NCBI GenBank assembly: GCA_907163375.1
Contig: CAJQUW010001866.1
Span: forward strand, 1-64,000
Direction of reading: 5' to 3'
Source of the DNA: Prostheceraeus crozeri
Lineage: Eukaryota > Platyhelminthes > Polycladida > Euryleptidae
Length of the DNA stretch: 64,000 nucleotides
In this document: positions 12,701-24,700 of the stretch, in pieces
Layout of the letters: every line of letters starts with the position of its first letter
Position numbering within the stretch: the stretch's first letter is position 1
Made by a program: the position numbers and the translations under genes
The notes under the pieces: generated by a model
What the model was told of the DNA's origin: nothing
The model's input: only the letters and a program-made list of their open reading frames with translations
Databases searched by the model: none

Positions 12701-15700
12701 ATATTTTACTGATAGCTTCGCATCTTTAGCTACTGTTTTTTTCTTTATTAGAATTTCTGCGGCTATTTTCATTTTTCAGTCGCTATTTGGTTAATTAATA
12801 GAATGTAGCAAATACTGGACATATATCTTGGAATACTTGGAAAGATATAATTGTTCATTGATATAGCGGGCTATGTACCAATTTATGCTGTGAATAAAAT
12901 CAAAATCTCATTATTCGCCCGGAAATTTGCATGTATTTTAATACAAAACATGGTAAACATTATTCGCCCGCAAATGCGGGCTTCTCAGATTGATAACGTC
13001 CACTTGTAAATGTTAATACGAATAGTTCTCTAAAGAAAATTCAACATCTATCTACAAATATACAAATACTTTTGCCCGTTTTTCTCTAATACCAACGTTG
13101 GCTTTTCGTCCACTTGAGCTTCGCTCCTTGCATTTGTCATCACAATTTGGTTCACTTGAACATTTTGTGTTGTTTGCACTTGACGAAGGCAGCGCCATTG
13201 CATATGAATTTGATGATCCACTTACATGTAGTTGTTGATCTTGTGTTGCTTCACTTGCACATGTACTTGACGAAGGCATCGGCATTGATGAATTCGATGA
13301 TCCGCGTAGTTGTTCAGTAATTTTCTCAGACAACTTCCTTTTCTTCGCTGATGTCATGCGCTTGTTATATCTATCAACTGAGGCGTCGCTTTTCTGATTC
13401 GTGACAGCTTTTATTTGGTCGTTTGAAATATCATTCTCCTTTAACCAAGTGACCAAAGACACTCGAATACAGTGATTCGTTTACGTGCCGTGAAGGTTAG
13501 CGTCCCTTGATATTGTTTTCATAAGGTCTTGGAGCGAATTTTTTCCAATAACTTCTTTTTTGCAGTAGAAGCTTTCTCTCGTCCACTTGGACTTGGGCTT
13601 GGGAAATAAAGCTGGATTTTTAGTCGGTGGCATGGATAAAAAAATAAATAAAAATATTTCATAAAAAATATGGCATGGATAAATATTTCTCCACCCCAGC
13701 TACCGGGCACTTTGCACTGTTGGGAATTTCGTACATTGCCACTTGACGAATATTGCGGTAATCATTGCTTCGGACGTTTTTCTCCTTTTCATCTTTCACA
13801 ACAGCAACATATTTCAACTCATCGGGTCCGGATCTAATTTGGATGTCTTCCTTTCGCAAATTTCTAATCCACTCTCTTCCTCGAAACCCGTTGTGGTAAA
13901 TGATGTTAAAGAAAAATTCTTGCTGTAGACGTTGTGGTGTTGAACGATCAAAATACTTGTCAAGGCGAGCCATGTCCTCTTTTTCAATTGGTTGGTATCC
14001 CTATATTGCATGACAGGACTTTTTGTTTGTCACTAAAGTCTTATGTCGAACAGCATTGTAAGTTTTTCAAACAGACGGAATTGATCGTTTCCGATTAAGT
14101 TGTAACCAGCGTTTTCTTGAAGATACCTGTTTATCGATACCCGTTTGCATGCAAGCGTTGAGATTGAATAACATTCACCGTCCTTCTTCTTCATAGTCGA
14201 GAACCACAAACGCAGATATTGACATAAATATTTCGATGGAATTGACTCAATTTCATTTGGCAGCTTCTTGTTTTCTAGTAGTTTTTCAGTTCTTCCACAT
14301 GCTGCTTTGTTTGCTTTGCTGTAGATTTATTTACTGCTTGATCTTCGATGTTCCTGATTTCTTGCAAATCTTCTACTGATAAGACTGGCAAATCGTCTGT
14401 TTCATCACTCATTAAATATGCAGCAAATGAAAAAGGCATACCTGTATGTTGATTGATCCGATTACCATCATTGAACTGTGGAAGAGAAAAGTTATTCAGA
14501 AAATCCACTTCAGTCGTCCCCAAACCCGATATATCGCCAATACGTTGGTGGTCAAGCATCATTGAGCAATATAATTTGAATGAACATTTTGTTTGCTAGG
14601 GAATATTGAATAAATTTTGAATTCAAACGATGTCTATTATATCATAGAAGTTGTTCTATGCTTTCAACTATGATTCAGAAACTTATTCGCCTAATGGTTA
14701 GCTATGTATTTACCCATAGCCATGCCACAATATACACTGTAGTTATCTGTGTTTCGGCCGCCTTATATATGCTGCCCTTTATATCAATAAACAATATAAT
14801 TATCTACCACATTTTGCGGGCGAATAATCCAAATCCTCGGGCGGCTAACGCCGCCCTCTGATTATGGATTTCTTCCCCTTAAAATGTGGTAGATAACTAT
14901 TAATTCTGATCAAATTTAAATTCAAAGTCTTCTTTTGCAAGATTTAGTAGCCTGTATCTGTTCCTAGCCCATGGATAGAAATATGCATTTCTAAGTATGG
15001 CCATAGACTTCTTGATGTCATGGAATAGCCGACAAATGGGACGCTGAGATATCTAGCATATTCCAAATGGATATGCAGGCATAGAAATAGAAACTCAAAA
15101 ACTTTTATTGACAGAAAAAACATGCAGACACCAATGAAATAAATTACTACATATGAGAGTAAATCCTGTTTTCTATTAAGGTAAAAAAGTTGTGACCTAG
15201 AGAAGCACCTAAATTTAAGATTTGTAAGAAATTCATGCGTATGAAACATCAAAATACTCGTATAAAAAATCTAACTAATGTGACTTTGATAAAAAAGAGG
15301 TTTCAATGAGGCCGAAGTCAATGATTTCTGGAAGACGGACATCATTGTACCTATTGCGCTGTTTCACCCTTTCCCCTCTCAAGGCTATGAGTGCTGTGCG
15401 TAGAAGGGAGAAATTAAATGCAGGCATAGAAATAAATTAACTTCACTCGATCAATAAACTATATTTCAAGATAAAGTATACCAGATTATTACATAGCTGT
15501 AGAATCGTATTTCAGAATCCCTTCTATATCTGATAAAATTTGTTCCCAGGGAAAATCTTGGTAGAGAAGGATTCTATCGCGGATATCTATGGTCCTAATA
15601 ATCTGGCATACTTCATAACGGATAGAGGATAGCTATGCGATTCTCTGACATAGCTCGTGAAATTATTTGATATATCCCTCGGGCTAAAGCCCTCGGGATT

Positions 15701-18700
15701 CATCAAATAATTTCCCTCTCTATATCCCAGAGAATAGCATAGCCATCCTCTAACCATTACAAATAAAAGGTTTTACATAAGGATGAACACTCAAGTAAAA
15801 AAAGTCCTATTTCCCTGCTCCTAGCAAACAGTCAGCATTCCCTCGCTGGATGTCGAGACTAGTTCTCTGCATCAGCCACGCAGCATCCCTCTTGTCTCCT
15901 GTTGTCATTGTGAGACGCCTCCCAACTGATTCCAAGAAGGTCTTGGTCGACTCCCCCATCGCACCACACGTCTCAACAGCCACTGGTTGGACTACAAAGC
16001 GGTCAGCGAGAGTGATGTATTTGGCTAACTTCCTCGCTTCAGCCGCATTCGCAGCAGCTCCAGTGGCAGATGCCGACAAATTCGTGCGAGAGAACGTGTC
16101 GGAACATGTGGCATCCCATACCATGCATCTACCTCTCATGAAAGGAAAGAACGTCAAGTCATCTGGACGCTTGCCATCTCCGCGGTCCAATCCTGGAGGC
16201 TCAAGAATGGGTGAAAGGCCACATTTTGATAAGGCTCGACGCACTGTCTCATTCAGAGCTGCATGGCGTGAAGTTCTACCTGTGCTGTGCCGGCAAGACA
16301 AGGTGTGAATTCCAAGCTTATCGATCATGCCTTCGCACACACAGGTAAATTCTTCGCAAACTCTACTGCCGACACGCATTAAATTCACTCGATTAAAAAG
16401 TCCTTTTCATTTTGAGTGGGAGTAAAAGGATATCTCTTCTATGTAAACAGCCGGGAGGAAAAATCAGCTTTTCAGTCCCACGGGATCACAAAGTTAACTT
16501 TTCCTTCCGCAATTAACTTTTCATGTGTAAACTCCTGTGTAAAAAAATCATAGAAGTCTATAAACAAGTCATGATTAGACCATGGACTATGATTAGACCG
16601 ATTAGACAGATACTACCAAGATATCGATGCAGTCCCTTGATTTGCTCATTCATAGATTTCGCGATGCAATTTTTTATTGTGAACAATGGACTTCTATTAA
16701 AGCACAAAATGAAAAGCTACATTCTTTCGAGAGGAAATAGACGTTTCCTACCTTAGCCATCTATCCATCCAGGTCCATCCTTCGCTACGCTCAGGCTGTA
16801 CACCATAGCTGCGGGAGGAAAAGTTGATATTTCCTCTCTCAAGAAAATCACTGTTTCAGTACTCTGAAACAGCAGCTTTCGATTGTTCCTGGTCAAAACT
16901 GTCCTGAAATTCGGTTTTGATAGAACGTTCCCAGGAAAAGCCTCAAACGTTTTAGTTGCGGAGATATGCCTAAACAAACCTACTTTCAAACTGTCAGAGG
17001 TCATTGATACTCTGACTAACATTTTAACAGAAACATAGGTTTTAGATATTGATGAGAACCATTATGTTATTTAAAGTTTATTTTGGTGCTTTTAAGGCCA
17101 GATTGATCGAAGCCGAATTGTATGACACCCTTTCATGGAGCCGGCAGCAAACATCTGTCACTAATGCCTTATGATATTTTTATGCTGTCTGGTTGTCAAT
17201 GAAGAAAAAATGATTTAGATTCCGGATACAAATCCATCCGGCGCTGTTTTACTTCATCAAGTTCTAATGAAAACCATGACGTTAAAAATGCAACACTGAC
17301 AATTTGTAATTTGAGTTGGTTTTTTGTTTATCCTACAGTTCACGAGAAGCAATCCTTCGACTTCCTTATCCTTCTCTCTGTAAGCAACTTCAGTCAGGAG
17401 ATCTATCAGCTGCTCAAGTGCTGGACGCCTATCAATGGAGGGCTCTCCGTGCAGACCGCGATTTCAACTGCATCAACGAGGTGATAATTGAGGCTTCAGA
17501 GCTTGCACTCTCATCGCCCAGAGGTCGGCTTCATGGCATTCCGATTTCCATCAAGGAAGGAATAGCCATAGAAGGCCTTGACGCAACGGCAGGGAACACC
17601 AGCAGCGCCCTGCGGCCACGAGATCGCTCAGCGGCAATCATTCGTGCATTGTTATCAGAAGGTGCGCTTCCATTCGTTCAAACCAACATGGCACAAGGTG
17701 GGCGAGGTATAGACTGCAATAACGCTCTGTTCGGTGAAACTCTCAATCCACATGATCCACGACGTTCTCCAGGCGGATCCTCAGGAGGTGAGGCAGCTTT
17801 GATAGCTGCTGGAGGTTCTATCCTTGGTTTAGGTTCCGATATTGGTGGAAGTATCCGAATTCCGGCATGCCTTTGTGGAATCTTTGGCTTCAAACCAACA
17901 GCTGACCGAGTCAGTCACCGTGACCTTGCATCAAGTGCGCTGTCAAGATTGCGTGTTGTTCAAGTTAGTTATGGGCCACTGGCTAGAGACCTTGAAGCTG
18001 TTGTAGATATAGTGAGAGTTCTTTTCAGTGATGCAGTATTCAAACTAGATCCCATGAGACCATCTCAACATTTTTCTGAACATTCTTTCGCCCCTCCGAA
18101 CTTCAAACCACTAACAATAGGATACTACACTCGTTTGGATGACCCTGATTTGTTGCCCGTGACTCCAGCCGTGGTTCGAGCTGTGGAAACAGCGGTTTCA
18201 GCTCTAACTACCCGTGGACATCGAGTGGTGCCTTGGTCCCCTCCAAGAGCTGCTGATTTGACGCTGCTGACTATTCAGGTAAAATGATCGAAATATAAGT
18301 AGCTTTTATCATTGATTACTTATTTTCTACTTTAGCTAGAGCGATTAGTTATGTATTTACTTTTAGTGATTTGATAAATAGGACATGGTATCATAATAAT
18401 GTGAGAAGCGAGGCAGTACGCGAAGCCTACTTTAACTTAAGTGGCAAGGGTGGACAACTAGCGTCCGCATCTGCAAAGTTGAGAACGTGAATCAATTTTC
18501 TCAAGTGCATCGTGTATGAATGTGAATGCGGACGCAGATTGATGTTTTCAGAGGATGTGAATGTGTATATGGATTGATGTTCTCAGAGGACGTAAATGCA
18601 GACGCGGATTGATGTTCTGAGGATGTGACTGCGGACGCGAATTGATGTTCTCAGAGGATGTGAATGCGGATATGGATTGATGTTTTCAGAGGATGTAAAT

Positions 18701-21700
18701 GCGGACGTGGATTGATATTCTCAGAGGCTGCTAATTATATTTTTCGAATTCTGCCTAAAATGTCGGATCGAAATTCAGGAAAACTTAATCAATAGTCTTG
18801 TTAAAATGTCGTTCTAACATTAATATGAAGCAAATTCTAGTATCATTTCTTCTCAAGCTCTTAATGCAACTATGGTGTGGACTGATTGTATTAGTCTGTT
18901 GTATTAACATACCCAAATTAAGTTTCTTTGAGACTTCGGGTTCTAGTTGAGTCGGCTTCATGAAAGAATGGTTTTCCTTCATTCTCCAAGGAAAAAACAT
19001 CATCCTACTATAGAAGGATGCTCCGAGAAAGAAATAAGTTGCCACCGATAAGCTTTTTTCTTGACATCATCCACTCACTCACTTCACTTTTCGCTTTGTG
19101 TCATTCTTTTATCAGCGGAGGTTTGATGATTTTATGTGTTTTCTTTTAATTCCGATCTTGGACAAGGTATTGATTGAACTTCATCACACTAAGATCTTCT
19201 TCCATGCAGCTCCACCACGTCCTCTTTGGTCTTCCGATTGGGCGTCCTTTCCAGCTTCATCGATTTAGCAACCTCGATTAGATGTTGACTTGATATTTCT
19301 AATTTAGCGAATGCGGATGCAGATAACAGAAATAGATTCGTATCCAACTTTGCATGTAAGTATGCATTGCATTATCATATAAGCAAAAGAAAATTCAACG
19401 ATTCGTCGTCACTTAGATACCGCAAAACTATTAGAGGATGGAGGGAAGGATGAGATGTTTTGTGTTAACTACTATAGGATGAAGAAATTGTCACGAATAA
19501 AGACTGCTCTTTGCATGTCTCGGTCTTCAACATTTTGATTTTCAGGCCTACGCACTAGATGGTGGCAGAGCGTTTATCCGCTCTACTCGCCGCGAGCTGC
19601 TGACTCCTGATCTACTTTCTCGAAGACGGATTCTAGGTCGAGGATATGCACTGCGAACGGTGTTTGGTCATTTAGTCAGTTGGCTACAAAGTCCTATCGC
19701 TGGAAGACAAATCTTGGCTACACGAGGAGCTCGTTCTGTCGATCACATGCTGCAATGGTGTGGTAAAGCAGACGCATACCGACAGGTAAATCTTTATAAC
19801 ACTATCTTTAACATGCTTTCATTTTACAGTCATGACAAAGATCCTAAGATTCGACCAATACGATGATTGCGTACAATGTCATCAAGAGAATCGATATCAG
19901 TGAATCAACTTCTTCAATAATCATGTGACACATTGAGTTCTCAGGTGTACGAGTGCAGTAAAACCTCGCTAATCTGGAAATATTCTCCGGAGTCTAAGAG
20001 TCCAGATTAACGAGGTGAACGAGATTAACGAGAGTCCAGATTAACTGAACTGAAATTTTCTGATTCTCCTGATCTCTATATAAAATAATTTTCATTTATC
20101 TCTTAACATTTTTCTCACTTCTCGCAGCTCACAGGTATCTTACGCACTTGCTCTCTTGCTCCTCGTTCATTGTCTCTTCTCCTCCAGGCATGAGGGTCGG
20201 GTATGAATGAAGCTTTGACGTCATTGCTCCACCTCAGAGACCTTGGACGATGCTAGCATAATCAGATTTTAGCTAAAGCGCTGTGATACTTTTAATTCGG
20301 AAGCACTTCCTACCGACTTCCACTACTACTCTCTGGGCTCGTCCTCTGGATCAAAAGAACGCTAGGTTGAGCACTAACCACTGTGCCACGGAAACCATTT
20401 AGATATTGGCATGGTAAAATTGACATAACTTCAACCAAAATCACGAATTTTTAATAATTTATTCAACGCTCTGTATTCAGACAATCAAAATTTCCGTCGA
20501 ATCGACAGCGACTGAGCAATCCAAGCTCCGCACGAGTATTTGGATTTCTGCAGGACCTGTGATTGCGGTGGCAGGATAGCTCAGTTAACGTTGTGCCAGG
20601 AGAGGCGGTTTCATTTTAAAAATTTCCCACTGTATTTCTCGACGGATTCTGGTGTATTTTTGTATGCAGATTTCGAAAATCAAAGTTTAAAAATCATACC
20701 AAAAGCCCCTTTCGAGAAAATGACGAAAATTCAAAATGGCGGAAAGAGAAACCGAAACTGCATTCTGGGGTTAGAATAGAAATGTTGCCAAGTATTTCGT
20801 CAACTGTTTCCTATCTAATCAGGTACACTTTTCAATCATCACCGTTAGAACATGATGCCGCTAGAACCCATCATATACTTAAAGCAATCATTAACGAAAA
20901 GTAACTTTTATTTGTAAAAAGCTCGAATATTCACGTGGCGACTGTTGTGAGCCCTTACCGCAGCCAACAGATGATCGGCATAATAGTCATTTTCGAAGTT
21001 TTTGATCTTATAGTTCGACCGAAATGAGTCAAAGTCTGCATGGAGTGATTCACTGGTTTGCTCGCTGAACTTCCCCATGCCTTCAGACGTCATCTTGCAA
21101 AACTCTGGCACATGATGAATAATGCAAAGAAGTTTTGGAGAAACACGAATGTTCAATGCATCAAGATCATTGCGAAAATTCACGATATGCTGAGAGAAGT
21201 CTTGGTCCAGAAAATTTCCAAAACAGCTTGTGACGATTCGCTCTAGATTTCTGAATGCAGAAACGATAGGCAATGTCTCAAGCGTTGCGATTGCTCGCAA
21301 TTTGTCGACGCTCTTTAAAAGTTGACGAGCACTATTACCGGTAAATGTACCGCCATGATATTGATCATTGTGCACTCGCGACGAAGTTAACCATTGTGTT
21401 GCAATTCTATGTGAAGTTTCCTCCAGAACATTGAACAACTTAGAGACTGATCCTATAAGGGGATGCAACTCTGGAGGCGGTATTGTTTTCAAAACAAGTT
21501 CACTACCATCTCCATGGATAATGGAGGGATGTATTGCATTACCATAGTTTTTTGCCTTTGATTTCGCCTCCGATGAATCATGGTAGCTCCAAAATAATCC
21601 TGATAGACTGTCCCATGTGCGGCTAACTCCGCTGTTTATGAGATCGGTCTTGTGCACGTCACACCATGGACATGGATGTGAGCTGCCACTACTCATCAGA

Positions 21701-24700
21701 CCAAGTGACAGGTTACAGATCTTCATATTGGCTGAAATTATGAATTTTGAAGTTAATGCGTCTAGCCGACAGCGTGCCACAGATATTTCAGGTTCGGATA
21801 ATTTTCAAGTGTGTCGGGTGCAATGGCGATGATGAAGATATGTTTGACGCCATAGCTTCTATTTGCATGTGATGTAGTTGCAAATGATGCCACTGTTTCA
21901 GCTCGAATAATTTGCAGACTTATTTTCATAAATCCTTTACCTCCGTCGATTACAATTTTGATGGTATGACCATAATCTATCTTATTCCTCAATAGCACAT
22001 CATCAACAAATTCTTGCACACTTTTACAGTGAACAACTGGTCGTTTCATCCTTTCACCCCGAGAATCAACAAAATCTATGTCGACAGCTTGGAAATATTT
22101 GTCAAAAATATGATCATTTTGCCGTAGATTTTCGCGTACGTGTGGTTCTATTGAAATCCTTTTCGTAGATTCCCGAATGGTCTTTGACAGGCTTGACGTT
22201 TGTCGACAACTGAGATTCAGGTGTCGCTGTATATCAGAAAAAGTTTCTGTGGTGAGCTGATATCTAGGCGAGTTCAGGCTGATTCAATTGAACCATGTTT
22301 CACTGTCTGAAGATCAAGACTCCCGGATTTTGAATGAAGTCTAGAACTAATTGTAGATGCGGCAAATTTTTGAGGATCATCTGGAGATTGAATTGAAATA
22401 AGATCGGCAATATTTGAAAATCTCTTGTTTTTTGAACAATTATGAGACTTTCCTCTGCCTATCTGAGACAGTCAACGTGCGCAAACTTTCATCGTAGAAG
22501 GAGATTCATCTTCATGGTCTCTACTTGGAGAAGACATCGGTCTGCCTGGTGATGACTTACGACATGGTAACTTAGACTCATATGATTTTTTCTTGCCATT
22601 TGACAAATAGTGCATTCACAAGCTGTATTTTGACGAGTGCAAGTTTGGAATGGAAAGTGATATCGCGATCATATAAAGGCAAGTTTTCAAATTCACCAAC
22701 CGAAACTTTCTTTCGACACGACAAACATATAACACACGGGAATGTTCCATCAACAGTGTTGTAATCTGGAAAAATATGCGATTTGATAAGTTCTTTCATG
22801 TTAATGGAGATGTTACGAAGGTCATTTTTACCAAAGCAGATAACACAAATGACTTTTAGCGATTCTGAATGAGTTCTTGCTGTTTTTGGCATTGTCAAAG
22901 TCAAGTCAATCCGATAAACAATCGCAGACACAAATGGACCGAGATCAGTGGCACTTGAATAAAGAAATGTTGTTTACACGATCAACAATCATGCGCGCAT
23001 GCGCATGTGATCGTCATTATGACAAGCTTTGCATGTGTGTGTGTGTGATGAAGGACAATCACCGTATTAGACATGATTGAATTGAGACAAGCTGCACATG
23101 TATGAGGATAAGTTGTTTACGATAACTATGCGCGTGTACGCGTGTGATCGTCATTGATGTGCTGTGATCGTAGTGCATGTGTGTGTGCAATGTAATCAGC
23201 TATTATTCTCTCTGCAAATCAATCTGATGCAGACCACTGATTCATGCATTTTGCTTTTCACACAAATAGGACGACTTAGAACATGACCTCTCCAATGCCT
23301 CTTATGATCCTGCCAAAATCTCCAAGACTTGTTATTAATACATTATGTACACCAACGAAGTCCCCGAATGCAGTTTCGGTTTCTCTGTCCACCATTTTGA
23401 ATTTTCGTCATTTTCTCGAAAAGGGCTAATCGTATGATTTTTTAACAATTATTTTTGAAAAGAGCGGGTCAAATTACTTAGGAAACCGTTGCCGAAATAG
23501 TTGGTAATTTTTTTAATCGACTCCCAGAATGCGGTTTCGGTTTCTCTTTCCGCCATTTTGAATTTTCGTCATTTTCTCGAAAAGGGCTAATCGTATGATT
23601 TTCTAACAATTATTTTTGAAAAGAGCGGGTCAAATTACATCGGAAACCGTTGCAGAAATATAGTGGGTAATTTTTTTAATCGACTCCCAAATGCAGTTTC
23701 GGTTTCTCTGTCCGTCATTTTCTCGAAAAGGGCTTTTGGTATGATTTTTAAACTTTGATTTTCGAAATCTACATACAAAAATACATCAGAATCCGTCGAG
23801 AAACACAGTGGGACATTTTTAAAATAAAACCGCCTCTCCTGGCACACCGTGAAAGGGCCGCACCTCGGTGCGGGAGTGAAGAGGTTTCATCGCTCGAGTC
23901 TCCGCCTCGAGAGGTACCACGGCTCTCTAACCTGGTGAGAGTTACAATCCTTCCCACCCTTGGGTTGGGCAAGGATGAGCAAAAAAGCTCCGAACCAGCA
24001 TCAAATTCTAATTATGGGTTCAGTAGAGCATATCAGTCTAAGAGAATCTAAGAGGTCCATGTACATGATAAAATGCGACGGCGAGTTGTCACACATGGTC
24101 ATCTGACATTAAGTCATAGGGAGCAAGCTATAGTCTAGAATTTTCGAATGTTTGGTAAAGGTGGTAAATTTAGCGAAATCGATGTTAGAATCACTAATCA
24201 GATAATACAAAGAACCGCCTTAAATGATCAAAATTCAGAATGCAAACGTTTGTTAGGATTAATATGAAGTGGAACTCAATGAACTTGGTGAGATTCATGT
24301 TTGCATAGATAAAGGGAAGAGCGTTTTGCCTCCAAGAAAGGTCATTAGTCACTAATTCACATTCAAATGTGTAATCATGTACATTTGAACAACAAATGTC
24401 TGGATTCTATTAAGCAGTTATGTTATGTGACCTCTTACAAAATAATGATGATGAGCTAGCGAGCTAACAAAACCAAAACTTCGTAAATTTCAATAAGTTT
24501 GTTTGGTAGAGATAAATGTCTTTAGACAGCGGACAACATTTAATAATTTTTATGGAAAGAAAACTGAAGTAAAATATTGAAGTCGGCATCTGAAGATCGC
24601 CACGCTATAAAACCTGACTTGAAACCAACTAGATGATAGGATTCAATGGCGAAGGTACATAAAAAGAACGAATACAATGAATACGTGAACTTTTCTCTTA

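Larger units (their letters stand above)
20596..23856 (-). mobile_element. 3.3-kb DNA transposon of unclassified family, complete ends
   Basis: The left end (20596 onward) reads GTGCCAGGAGAGGCGGTTTC then TTTCTCGACGGATTCTG, AATCATACCAAAAGCCC and GAGAAACCGAAACTGCAT. The right end (to 23856) is its reverse complement. The inverted match runs on through CCGTTGC...GAAAT..TTGG for about 230 bp. Between the ends, on the minus strand, is one decayed cysteine-rich gene (20908-22931). I could not define a clear target duplication, and the outermost bases are uncertain by about 10 bp. It sits in FAAH-like intron 3, antisense to the gene. Confidence 0.85.

Noticed and set aside
15850-16308. 152-codon plus-strand frame opposite the REL-LINE fragment
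   Set aside because: It is the antisense shadow of the minus-strand frame carrying the CCHC and RPD motifs.
20568-20612. tRNA gene suggested by GGTGGCAGGATAGCTCAGTT
   Set aside because: Only the A-box half is tRNA-like; the sequence runs into the transposon's terminal repeat and has no acceptor stem.
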